From an uncultured Clostridia bacterium (lineage in GTDB: Bacteria > Bacillota > Clostridia > Oscillospirales > Ruminococcaceae), in assembly GCA_947627005.1 (NCBI GenBank), contig CANQUJ010000004.1, positions 60,217 through 124,216 of the forward strand: a DNA stretch of 64,000 nucleotides, given 5' to 3'. Positions 54,584 through 62,286 of this stretch are shown in pieces. Made by a program: the position numbers and the translations under genes. Numbering within the stretch: position 1 is the first letter of the stretch; each line of letters starts with the position of its first letter. Under the pieces are notes generated by a model. The model was not told the DNA's origin and made no database searches. It was given only the letters and a program-made list of their open reading frames with translations.

Positions 54584-54814
54584 TTATTCTGGAATAATGT
54601 CGCCGCGGGCTTTTCTCTCTTTGGCAAATGTTGTGAGCGCTCCGCAGTAGCAGCAAAATGTGTCGTCGTCCTCGAATACGGCGTCCTTGCACAGCGGCGT
54701 GCGCTGCTCCGAGCAACGGTTTTTGTCGTTTACAAGCTCTACCCCGCATTTCGAGCAGTATCTCGCAAGCCCTTTGTACCTCTTGCCGCAGTTGGGGCAA
54801 ATTCTGTCGGGCAT
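54584..54814 (-). CDS. Zinc-ribbon phage protein (76 aa)
   Basis: Two CxxC pairs, CPNCGKRYKGLARYCSKC, form a ribbon near the N-terminus; a second set CCYC occurs near residue 56. No function is evident. It lies between the portal and head genes, with an AGGAGG SD (CATAGGAGG). Confidence 0.75.
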   Translation of the reverse strand: MPDRICPNCGKRYKGLARYCSKCGVELVNDKNRCSEQRTPLCKDAVFEDDDTFCCYCGALTTFAKERKARGDIIPE

Positions 54815-54840
54815 TTTTATACCTCCTATGTTTTGTCTGC

Positions 54841-55098
54841 TTAGAAAGACATCTCGAGGTCGTATGCGATTGCCGAGGGGCGACCGATTTTGAAAACGCC
54901 TATCGGGATTTTCCCGGCCTCGTAATCCTTTTTCGCCTCTTCGTACATATTCTCAATATATCCGTCCTCAAACAGGTATTTTCGTACCTCTTCGTCGGTA
55001 ACCCCGTTAGCCTTTATGCAGGCTCCGCGTCCCTTTACGAAATGGTCGTAGATATACTTTTTCCAATCTTCTAACGTGGGTATCTTCTCTTTGCTCAT
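54841..55098 (-). CDS. Small phage protein (85 aa), unknown
   Basis: Acidic-lysine mix: LEDWKKYIYDHFVKGRGAC, EEVRKYLFEDGYIENMYEEAKKDYEAG, then a short beta end. I do not recognise it. Conserved-type position downstream of portal; AGGAGGC SD. Confidence 0.7.
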   Translation of the reverse strand: MSKEKIPTLEDWKKYIYDHFVKGRGACIKANGVTDEEVRKYLFEDGYIENMYEEAKKDYEAGKIPIGVFKIGRPSAIAYDLEMSF

Positions 55099-55110
55099 CT
55101 GCTTGCCTCC

Positions 55111-57330
55111 TTACATGGCGCTGTTTCTGGCGTTCATTGCGTTCTCGTATCCGTCATCGCCGCTGAATCCGGTTGTCGATGAAAGAAATCCGTTCATTTC
55201 GGCTTTTAGCTCATTTGTGGAAAGAGTGGATTTGTCCCCGGTGTACTTCCAAAAGATGATAGGCTCCTCTTCGTCCCGGCCTTCTTTCCAACCGGGAGGG
55301 GCAAAGTCCTTGCTAAATTCGCACCAGCTTACCGGCTCGAACCCGCATTTTCTGTAAAATCCGTACAAGCCCGAAAAGGCGTCGAGCTTTGTGCCGCCGT
55401 TGTCTACTGCCATTTGCAGTAAATCTCTGCCCTTCGTGCTGTCGCTTGCGTTTCCACAAACGCTGATTATGTCGCCGTCTTCCGTGACTGCGACGACGCT
55501 GCCGCCCTCGGTCGAATAGAGCTTATCGCTCCCGTACTCTTCGGCGGTGTGCGAATAGTCGTCTACGCGCCATGCTATATCGGCAGGCTGCGACTGTTTG
55601 GCGTCCTTCAAGAGGGACATAAACCTTTCCGGGGTCGGGCATTGAAACTCGACGCCGGTGCTGCTTATGGCCGAGCCTCCGCCGCTTGTAAATCTCCCGT
55701 GCTCGTCGCGGGGGTGGGCGTCTTCGTTCCAGTCCCCTTTAATTATGCTCCCTTTTTTCAGAAAAGTAAAGTCTTTTTCAAAATTTTTCAAAAAATTTTT
55801 TACTTCCTTAAGTATCGCCACGATTTCGGTGTCGTTCTTTTCGAGGGCCTTCGCTATCTGGCTGTCTACCTGCTGGGCTATCTGTTGGTTCTGCTGGGGC
55901 TGCTGCTGCGCTGCGTTAGCCTGCTTTGAGATGGCGAGCGGTATATCTCCCCACGGTTCCGTGTAGTCCTCTGAAACTTCTCCGAGGGCCTTGTAGAGTA
56001 TCTCTTTCGCCTTATTCGGCGTAAGCCCTCCGGCGGCGTTCGTTATGGTGAGCATTCTTGCAAGGTCGTCCGGGTTGTTGATGTCTGGCGCCTTGAAGTA
56101 CACCTCGACTTCCTTGAACTGATAGTCGTTGAGAAGAAGGTGGTTTATCCTCCACGCGAGGCGTCCGCGCTCCGGCTGGAATACCTGTTGTTCGGTAACT
56201 TCCTGCGCTGTCTGGGCCGTGGCTCTGTTGAAGTCGGTCGTGTAGCCGACGTAAAGGTCTGGGAGGAGGAAAGAGGACTGAACTTTTTTCCGGTGGTTGT
56301 CGATGTAGTCTTGGAATAGCTCGTCTTTCTGCAAAATCCCGGCGAGGTCCTTTATCTCGATTTCCGGTTTTGGCTCCTGCTCGAAATCGAGCGAGCCGTT
56401 GGTGCCTTCTGCCTCGAGGATTAAGAATGCGTGTTGTCCGCTCTCGCCCTTTATCTCGTCAACGTAGGTTTGGAGCTTTGTAAACGATTCCTCGGTGAGC
56501 GTTCCGCCTCGAACGACTATCAGCAGAGGGGTGTGCCTGCCGTTGATGAAGTAGTTGTTGTTGAGCTCTTCGGCCCGTCTGGCTCCGTCTACGCCGAGAA
56601 TCTGGCCTATCCATCGAACTTGCCCGTATGGCGCGGTCCCGATTTTAAATTCGAGGATTTCGTTCGCCTGTTTGTCGATTTCAAGCGTTTCGCCGTCGGC
56701 GAGGTATTTGCCGGTGGTCGCGTCCATTATGCGCGGGTCGCCGAACTCTTTGAAGTACACGGTGCTCCCGCTTATAGTCTGCTTATACTTACGGAATCGC
56801 TTCTTGCGCTCGGTCGCTTGCCCGTGGTGGTAAAAGGTCGTTTCTATGTAGGGGTCGAGAGGTATGGATTTTCTTATCGACGGTGTTTCCTCGATGAAGT
56901 CCGCCTGTACGACTTCTCCGGCCGGGTCCCTGATAATTTCGAGGTACGCTATGCCGTAGGTTTCTCTGGCCTCTATGACGTTCTCTATCAGCTCTTTGGT
57001 GTCCTGCTCCAAGGTGAGGAGCTCGACGATCTCGGTCATTCGCTCGAACTCCGCTGCCATCTCCGGCGTTTCGTCTTTGTCTTCGATGTATTTCACGCCT
57101 ATGCCGAATCCGGCGATATTGTTTCGGTAGGCGTTTATGCACTGGGGCAGGATTGAGCTATGCTCTACAAACTGTTTGAGCCCTTTGAGGTCGAGGGGCG
57201 GCGTAATCCATATATCCGCGTCGTTTCCCTTTTCCGCGGTGAGCTGTACCGGCGCCTCTGCCTTTGCTATCCCTCCGGTGCTCGACTTTATGAGCCTGAC
57301 CTCCATTGACGCTGGCTTTTTAGCGTTCAC
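55111..57330 (-). CDS. Phage portal protein fused to a GNAT-like C-terminal domain
   Basis: 739 residues. The first ~480 match PBSX-type portals (SSILPQCINAYRNNIAGFG, AYLEIIRDPAGEVVQADFI, FGDPRIMDATTGKY, TDFNRATAQTAQEVTEQQVFQPER). A glutamine-rich stretch (AAQQQPQQNQQIAQQ) and a coiled helix follow. Then the linker DAHPRDEHGRFTSGGGS leads to a GNAT-like fold (about 570-700) with GGTKLDAFSGLYGFYRKCGFEPV. The linker motif is typical of phage polyvalent proteins. Start is GTG at 57330 behind GGAGGAG; it overlaps the SbcD-like gene by 11 bases. Confidence 0.86.
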   Translation of the reverse strand: MNAKKPASMEVRLIKSSTGGIAKAEAPVQLTAEKGNDADIWITPPLDLKGLKQFVEHSSILPQCINAYRNNIAGFGIGVKYIEDKDETPEMAAEFERMTEIVELLTLEQDTKELIENVIEARETYGIAYLEIIRDPAGEVVQADFIEETPSIRKSIPLDPYIETTFYHHGQATERKKRFRKYKQTISGSTVYFKEFGDPRIMDATTGKYLADGETLEIDKQANEILEFKIGTAPYGQVRWIGQILGVDGARRAEELNNNYFINGRHTPLLIVVRGGTLTEESFTKLQTYVDEIKGESGQHAFLILEAEGTNGSLDFEQEPKPEIEIKDLAGILQKDELFQDYIDNHRKKVQSSFLLPDLYVGYTTDFNRATAQTAQEVTEQQVFQPERGRLAWRINHLLLNDYQFKEVEVYFKAPDINNPDDLARMLTITNAAGGLTPNKAKEILYKALGEVSEDYTEPWGDIPLAISKQANAAQQQPQQNQQIAQQVDSQIAKALEKNDTEIVAILKEVKNFLKNFEKDFTFLKKGSIIKGDWNEDAHPRDEHGRFTSGGGSAISSTGVEFQCPTPERFMSLLKDAKQSQPADIAWRVDDYSHTAEEYGSDKLYSTEGGSVVAVTEDGDIISVCGNASDSTKGRDLLQMAVDNGGTKLDAFSGLYGFYRKCGFEPVSWCEFSKDFAPPGWKEGRDEEEPIIFWKYTGDKSTLSTNELKAEMNGFLSSTTGFSGDDGYENAMNARNSAM

Positions 57331-58291
57331 TGTTATCTCCTCCGTTCTTCCTTATGGTACCGCCCTTTGCCCTTGCCGGTTTGAGCGGTAGGCATAAAAG
57401 CATAACGCAGTCCGCCTCGTCCGGGCTCGGTATGGTGAGAAATTCCCTTGTTGGGAGCTCCTCAAAATCGGAGTTTACCGTTCCGTCGTCGCTTACCGTG
57501 TGAATCCAAAATCCGCGTTTCTGTCCCTCATCGTTAAAATTGAATTGGGAAATCGCTCCGCAGTAGAATGCGTTTTTGCAGCCTTCAAGCTGTTGGGGGC
57601 GGTGTATGTGGCCGAAACAGGTGAGGTCGAAATCCGCCGCCGCAAGCGTGTCGGGATAAACAATCGGCTCGAACTGGCTGAAAAATGCCGTTTGACCGCT
57701 CTCCATGTTGCAACCGGCTACCGTGAAATGCGAAACGAGTATCGACGGCTCGTAGGGGTTGCACTGCGCTTTGAGACCTAAAATCATCTCGGTAATCGCT
57801 TTGGTGAATACCTCGTTTTCTTCTTCTTTGGAAAGCCCGGGGTGTTTCGCTCTGTAATATCCGCGGTCGAATCCGGGGAGGCAGGCGACCTGTACGGTGG
57901 CTCCCGTGTATGTGTGAATGGTCTGTACGCCGGGCTCGGTGACGATTGTAATGCTGCTGTCGCCCTCTAAGGCGGTTCTGAGCATATTGAACTGCTCGTC
58001 ACTATCGTGGTTCGGGGTGCCTCTCATCACGACTACCGGGCAAATCTTTGCGAGCTTGCGGATAAAGTTTACCGCAGCCCGGTTTTCTTTGAGGCCTCTG
58101 TCGCTCCAAACTCTCGCTTGATGGAAAACGTCCCCGGCGATAATTGCTATGTCGGCACCGGTGGTCAATGCCGTGCAAACGAGTGAATCGAGCGCGTGGA
58201 GCGTGTCGAGGTATCTGGCGTTCTCGCCGTTCTTCTCCGGTCCCGGGTAGCTCCCTATGTGAAGGTCGCCGGTGTGTAGAACTCTAATCAT
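57320..58291 (-). CDS. Phage SbcD/Mre11-like metallophosphoesterase, shortened C-terminus
   Basis: 323 residues. Metal-binding motifs are complete: HTGDLHIG, AGDVFHQ, RGTPNHD, LVSHFTV and FGHIHRP. These fit an Mre11/SbcD nuclease core. The family usually has a longer C-terminal capping domain; here the sequence after about residue 280 (LPTREFLTI) shifts to PLKPARAKGGTIRKNGG, which I do not recognise as SbcD. No SbcC partner is present in this window. Confidence 0.82.
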   Translation of the reverse strand: MIRVLHTGDLHIGSYPGPEKNGENARYLDTLHALDSLVCTALTTGADIAIIAGDVFHQARVWSDRGLKENRAAVNFIRKLAKICPVVVMRGTPNHDSDEQFNMLRTALEGDSSITIVTEPGVQTIHTYTGATVQVACLPGFDRGYYRAKHPGLSKEEENEVFTKAITEMILGLKAQCNPYEPSILVSHFTVAGCNMESGQTAFFSQFEPIVYPDTLAAADFDLTCFGHIHRPQQLEGCKNAFYCGAISQFNFNDEGQKRGFWIHTVSDDGTVNSDFEELPTREFLTIPSPDEADCVMLLCLPLKPARAKGGTIRKNGGDNSER

Positions 58292-58303
58292 CTGCTTACC
58301 CCC

Positions 58304-59281
58304 TTATCCGCGTTTGCGCTGGCATTCCATGCACAGCGTTTCGCCGTATTGGCTCTGGCTGAACCTGACAACCCCGCTGCTGCACTTCTTTCCGCAGTCG
58401 ACGCAAATGGTCGGGTCGTAGTCCGGGGCCGCCTCTGCCTCTTCTCTCTGCCTCTGCTGTAACTGCCTCGGGGGCTCCGGCTGGGGCTCGGCGTATGCTC
58501 TGCTGTCCGGCTCTGCTATGGGGGTGGGCTGCGCCTCGTAGGCTGCGTCTTCGGTGTCCTGCTCCACGAATATGGCTTTTCGGGTGTCGGAGAGGTTCCC
58601 GCTGCCGTATAGCTCCTGCGAGGTCGAGAAGAAGTGACGGACGGCCTCTGCCTTAACCGCCTCGTTGTCGAGGTTCGGGACAAGGTATGCGACCACGAAC
58701 GGCTTTCTAAGCTCTTGCAGGCTGTATGTCCCTTTGATGTGCATTGCTGCTCTTAAGGCTCGGTTTATCGCCTTTGTTTCGCACATCTCGTTTCGGAATT
58801 TCATAAATTCCTTTGCCTGCCGCTCGGTCATTCCCACGATGGCGTCCTTGACGGTGATCTCCTTATGGGCGACTATCTCGATGTTCTCTCCGGTGAGCTG
58901 GGGGACTGAAATTCTCGCCTCGAATTTCACGTCTTGGTTTCCGCACTGACCGCAGTTGACCGGTCTGCCGATATTCTTGTTGATTTCGCAGCATTTCTGG
59001 CAAGTCGTCGGGATTATCGGTCTGGTGCCGAGTATCTTGATTCCGGCGGCTCTCATCAACTTGTTGAGGCCCTTTTTGGTGAGAGCCCAGCCGTCGCTCT
59101 GCTCCTTGCTTTTATCCTGCAAGTATATTTCTTTGTCTGCCGGGTTGGTTGAAATCTGAACGCAGTTCATAACCGGCTTGTGTATTTCCGCAATCTCCGC
59201 TACCGTCTGCATTGGGACGAGAAGATTGTATTTTTCTGCGGGGTATTGTGCTGTTATCTGTAAAGAATTTTTATTTTCCAT
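58304..59281 (-). CDS. Phage protein with two zinc-binding motifs, probably recombination-linked
   Basis: 325 residues. After a globular start (LVPMQTVAEIAEIHKPVMNC) there is a four-cysteine cluster (CQKCCEINKNIGRPVNCGQC, about 95-115), an ETKAINRALRAAMHIKG helix (about 185) reminiscent of single-strand annealing protein motifs, a glutamine/proline-rich linker, and a C-terminal CVDCGKKCSSG ... CMEC ribbon. Placement beside the SbcD-like gene fits DNA recombination, but the family is not certain. Confidence 0.65.
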   Translation of the reverse strand: MENKNSLQITAQYPAEKYNLLVPMQTVAEIAEIHKPVMNCVQISTNPADKEIYLQDKSKEQSDGWALTKKGLNKLMRAAGIKILGTRPIIPTTCQKCCEINKNIGRPVNCGQCGNQDVKFEARISVPQLTGENIEIVAHKEITVKDAIVGMTERQAKEFMKFRNEMCETKAINRALRAAMHIKGTYSLQELRKPFVVAYLVPNLDNEAVKAEAVRHFFSTSQELYGSGNLSDTRKAIFVEQDTEDAAYEAQPTPIAEPDSRAYAEPQPEPPRQLQQRQREEAEAAPDYDPTICVDCGKKCSSGVVRFSQSQYGETLCMECQRKRG

Positions 59282-59309
59282 AAAAAATTTTCACGCTCCT
59301 ATTGCAATT

Positions 59310-59639
59310 TCAAAAACTTTGTGCTACAATAGGGTCATAGGCTTTTGAGCGATTCGCGTCTTTGGGCGCGGGTCGTTCTTTTTTTGTGACCCATTCTGTA
59401 AAATTCCGTTTTGCCTCTTCCACGGTCGCCATGTATTCGGCGAGCCTCCGCTCCCGAAGGTCTTCGGCTATAAGCTGCGCCAAATACCACGGTTCCCGTC
59501 TTTCTCCTCCGGCGTCGCCCTCACGCTTGATAATCCGTTCGAGCTTAAGCTTTGACCGCGTAAGTGCGGGACGCCATAGTCGCTCTGGTATCTTCGCACC
59601 GAGGTATCTTTCGGCCTCCTCTTTCAGCACGTCTGCCAT
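59310..59639 (-). CDS. Phage protein (109 aa), unknown
   Basis: Helical and strongly charged (ALTRSKLKLERIIKREGDAG, YLAQLIAEDLRERRLAEYM). Its AAGGAGGCG SD and ATG at 59639 lie within the preceding zinc-ribbon gene. No function is recognised. Confidence 0.68.
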   Translation of the reverse strand: MADVLKEEAERYLGAKIPERLWRPALTRSKLKLERIIKREGDAGGERREPWYLAQLIAEDLRERRLAEYMATVEEAKRNFTEWVTKKERPAPKDANRSKAYDPIVAQSF

Positions 59640-59760
59640 AGTGTTCTGCGCCTCCTTCCTTTTCGGCAGTGGGGTGCTGCTCGGGCTCCCGCTTGCAGTC
59701 GCAGGATTCTCCGGGGTCTAAGTTGCTGCCGCAAATCGGGCAAGTGTGATATATCGCCAT
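59545..59760 (-). CDS. Small zinc-ribbon phage protein (71 aa)
   Basis: MAIYHTCPICGSNLDPGESCDC gives two CxxC-like pairs. I start at ATG 59760, 8 bases after GGAGGTGG; the track's earlier start reads through the upstream gene's end. Its 3' third overlaps the next gene in another frame, so the exact end may include non-conserved tail. Confidence 0.72.
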   Translation of the reverse strand: MAIYHTCPICGSNLDPGESCDCKREPEQHPTAEKEGGAEHYGRRAERGGRKIPRCEDTRATMASRTYAVKA

Positions 59761-59773
59761 TCGTTCCACCTCC

Positions 59774-60421
59774 TCACTTGTAGAATTTGTGTCCGCCGTA
59801 TTGGAAAAGAAAATCAAGGTTGCGGGAGTGCCATGTGTCGCCCTCTCCGCTCTCGAAGTATAGGGCTCCCTGACTTTCGTCCCAACCGTGCTTTACCATG
59901 TCGAGCGCCTCGTAGCACTCTTGGTCCGGTGTTTCGGTGTAGTACCGTCCGCCCTCCCGAACGGGGGAAAACTGATTTTTTTCAAATACAACGTCCTTGA
60001 TGTTGTCGGGGAACTTCTCGTAATTTACCCGGTTCATCACGACGCACATCACGAGCGCCTTGCCTTCGGTCCCTTCGCCCTCGGCCTCCGCCATAGCGAT
60101 TCGTAAGAGTATCTCGTCGTCCTCGCTTAACTCCGGCTCCGTGCAGACTTCCATGTCGTTCTCCTGCGCTCTCGGCTCGCCCATAGCCATGTCTACCTCG
60201 ACCGCCTCGTATTTTTCCTCCGGCTCTTTCGGGGGCACCGTGTACGTCGGTATGTTCGGGTCTGCCGGTTCCGTAACCGCTGCCGCGACCGGTATCGTTC
60301 TCATGCGCTCGTATCTCTTGCTTTCGCACCGGAGTGCGTAGGCGAAGATTCCCATAAGCGCCAAAATCGCCGCGAATGCTAAAACGATTTCAATAATTGC
60401 TTGCTTGTCCTGATTTTTCAT
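59774..60421 (-). CDS. Membrane-anchored cell wall hydrolase, SleB/Hydrolase_2 type
   Basis: 215 residues from ATG 60421. A membrane helix (about 10-30, IVLAFAAILALMGIFAYAL), a proline/glutamate spacer, and the SleB-type catalytic domain (about 105-210): EILLRIAMAEAEGEGTEGKALVMCVVMNRV, FEKNQFSPVR. It is a lytic-transglycosylase-like muramidase domain. In a phage early region it may aid wall entry or lysis. The ORF track start at 60484 overlaps the upstream gene; MKNQDKQ is more natural. Confidence 0.83.
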   Translation of the reverse strand: MKNQDKQAIIEIVLAFAAILALMGIFAYALRCESKRYERMRTIPVAAAVTEPADPNIPTYTVPPKEPEEKYEAVEVDMAMGEPRAQENDMEVCTEPELSEDDEILLRIAMAEAEGEGTEGKALVMCVVMNRVNYEKFPDNIKDVVFEKNQFSPVREGGRYYTETPDQECYEALDMVKHGWDESQGALYFESGEGDTWHSRNLDFLFQYGGHKFYK

Positions 60422-60590
60422 TTCTTTCTCTGGCCGAGGCCGCTGCTGTAAAACTTCTTTGCAGCTGCCGGGACAGTCGTTCAAGAATTGCGTTCACGTC
60501 CTCCGGGGTCTTGTCGCGGCAGTAGTCGTCCGCGATTTTTATCCGGGTGTTGCCTATGTAAAAATCCTTTACGATGTGTCCCTCGGCCAT
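60390..60590 (-). CDS. Small phage protein (66 aa)
   Basis: MAEGHIVKDFYIGNTRIKIADDYCRDKTPEDVNAIL then a basic tail. This short pattern (YIGNTRIKIADDYC) is repeatedly found in clostridial mobile elements; function is unknown. Overlaps the hydrolase start by 32 bases. Confidence 0.72.
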   Translation of the reverse strand: MAEGHIVKDFYIGNTRIKIADDYCRDKTPEDVNAILERLSRQLQRSFTAAASARERNEKSGQASNY

Positions 60591-60602
60591 TGTTTCGCCT
60601 CC

Positions 60603-61097
60603 TTACTCAAATTTTCCTTTCGCCTCTGCGCTCTTGAGCGCGGCGAGAATTTCTTCCGAGCGGTTCCTGATACCGGTTATCTTGCTTTTTAGCTCCGGTA
60701 TGAGCGGCCGCTCTTCGTCTGTAATTTTGCCGTCGTCCATAATCCGCGAAATCTGCTTGAAAATTCCGTCGAGCCCATCGACAGCGTTTTGGAGCCTTAA
60801 CAGGGCTCGCTCCGGCGGCATTTCCGGTATCTCCTCGAAATCCCTTCCGAGCGGACACTCGTGTACGCAATACCACGGTCTGAGCGTCGGGTCGTTGTAG
60901 GCGTCCGCCATGAGCGCTACCACGTCGTTCGGCGGTCTGGTGATGTCGAGCTCGTATTTTTTGAGGCTGTCCTCTGTAACTCCGGGTAAGCACTCCGCGG
61001 CTCCAGCTCTTGTCAAGAGCTTTTCGCTGTACTCTGCCGCCTTCATTCGTGCTTTGTAGTACCTATTCCCGGTGGCTTTTGTAGCCTGTCTTGGCAT
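60603..61097 (-). CDS. Phage helical protein with putative HTH (164 aa)
   Basis: An N-terminal part (EKLLTRAGAAECLPGVTEDSLKKYEL) resembles a degenerate XRE helix-turn-helix and is followed by TRPPNDVVALMADAYND and a long helical end (LLRLQNAVDGLDGIFKQISRIM). It may be a regulator or transcription-linked phage protein. Upstream 61098-61220 holds nothing recognisable. Confidence 0.65.
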   Translation of the reverse strand: MPRQATKATGNRYYKARMKAAEYSEKLLTRAGAAECLPGVTEDSLKKYELDITRPPNDVVALMADAYNDPTLRPWYCVHECPLGRDFEEIPEMPPERALLRLQNAVDGLDGIFKQISRIMDDGKITDEERPLIPELKSKITGIRNRSEEILAALKSAEAKGKFE

Positions 61098-61220
61098 TTA
61101 TTTTCACCCCCAAATCGGCTATAATGAAGTTACTGAAACGGGCGTGACACAAATAGCGGCGAAAATCTTAAAATTTTGGATTTTGTCGCTTTTCGCGTCC
61201 CAAAAGGGTAAAAAAATATC

Positions 61221-61457
61221 TTACCCCGGGTGTTTGGCGAACGGCCTACCGCGGTGCGGCTTGATGTCTGCATTGTCGAAAAGGTCGTCCCCGTCGTATC
61301 TCAAAAGTCGCTTGATTCGGAGGACCACTTTGTAGCTCGGCTGCTTTGTCCCGAGTTCTATCTGCGAATAGGTGGTTCGGGCTATATCCAGCGCGGCCGC
61401 TATGGTGTACTGCGTGTAGCCGCAGGCCTTTCTGAGGTTCTTCAACTTTTCCCGCAT
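61221..61457 (-). CDS. XRE-family Cro-like regulator
   Basis: 78 residues from ATG 61457: KLKNLRKACGYTQYTIAAALDIARTTYSQIELG is a full XRE helix-turn-helix, then TKQPSYKVVLRIKRLL. A short basic tail (PHRGRPFAKHPG) follows. Divergent from the CI-like gene across shared operators; it likely starts the minus-strand phage operon. Confidence 0.88.
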   Translation of the reverse strand: MREKLKNLRKACGYTQYTIAAALDIARTTYSQIELGTKQPSYKVVLRIKRLLRYDGDDLFDNADIKPHRGRPFAKHPG

Positions 61458-61504
61458 TGACTTGTCCCTCCCTTCTGGTGACGCTCCACGGGGTCTACAA
61501 GTCA

Positions 61505-61610
61505 ATTATAGTCCCTTTTTGCGTCGTTGTCAAGTCTTTTTCAAAAAATTTTTTGATTCAGCCGTTTTTTGGGTCATTATATTCCCTTTTTGGGTCTTTA
61601 GTGATATAAT
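61505..61610. promoter_or_regulatory. CI/Cro divergent control region with repeated operators
   Basis: Minus promoter: TTGACA (61533-61528), 17 bases, TATAAT (61510-61505). Plus promoter -10 TATAAT at 61605-61610. GTCCCTTTTTGCGTC (61511-61525) and TCCCTTTTTGGGTC (61583-61596) are nearly the same word, and a half-copy TTTTTTGGGTC lies at 61565-61575. They sit over both promoters and look like repressor operators of the form CCC-N5-GGG. Confidence 0.75.
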
Positions 61611-61629
61611 ATCCTTTGGAGGTGTTCTT

Positions 61630-62232
61630 ATGGAAAAATTCTCTAAGCGTCTTGTCGCTCTTCGGCGCGAACGCGGTCTAACTCAAAGCGAGATGGCCGA
61701 GGTCCTCTCGCGTAAACGGTCTACCTACTCCGGGTACGAGGTCGAGGGAAAGGAGCCTGACTTTGAAACGGTCTGCCTGCTGGCTGATTACTTCGGCGTG
61801 ACGACCGACTATCTGCTTGGCTACTCAAACAACCGCACGAGCGTCGATACGGTCTTTTGTAACGACCATGTGAATTTCAAGGAGCATTTCGAGGCTTTGC
61901 ACGAGGACCTTCGTCCTATCGTGGAGCAGTCGTTCGACGCTTTCTATTTGCTCCTCTGCCGCGATATGCAGTCGGAGCGTCCCGAGCGGCTTCTGCTTTA
62001 CCGCAAGCTGTTCCAAACTCTGCAAACTCTTCGTTCCGAAATCCGGAAAAGGATTGAACGCTCCGGCGGTCAGGTTTCGGACGCCGTGGAGCTGTCTAAT
62101 CTTATCACTATGCAAAATCAGCTTAAGAGCGAAATGTCTGTCGTTCTCGATGAGCTTATGCAGGCGGATATGGCTATTGCGTTCGACATCAAGAAGGGCG
62201 AAGACGTGTCGTCCGAGAAGACGGCAATGTAA
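61630..62232 (+). CDS. XRE-family CI-like repressor
   Basis: 200 residues from ATG 61630 behind GGAGGTG. The XRE domain FSKRLVALRRERGLTQSEMAEVLSRKRSTYSGYEVEGKEPDF is followed by the common LADYFGVTTDYLLGYS hinge and a long helical C-terminal domain with no LexA-type protease motif. Probably the maintenance repressor of the prophage. Track start 61462 is an in-frame artefact across operators. Confidence 0.87.
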   Translation: MEKFSKRLVALRRERGLTQSEMAEVLSRKRSTYSGYEVEGKEPDFETVCLLADYFGVTTDYLLGYSNNRTSVDTVFCNDHVNFKEHFEALHEDLRPIVEQSFDAFYLLLCRDMQSERPERLLLYRKLFQTLQTLRSEIRKRIERSGGQVSDAVELSNLITMQNQLKSEMSVVLDELMQADMAIAFDIKKGEDVSSEKTAM

Positions 62233-62286
62233 TCTACTTTTCCTTCGGCCCCTCTGTGTGAGGGGTCGAGCCTTTTGAGGTGTGCT

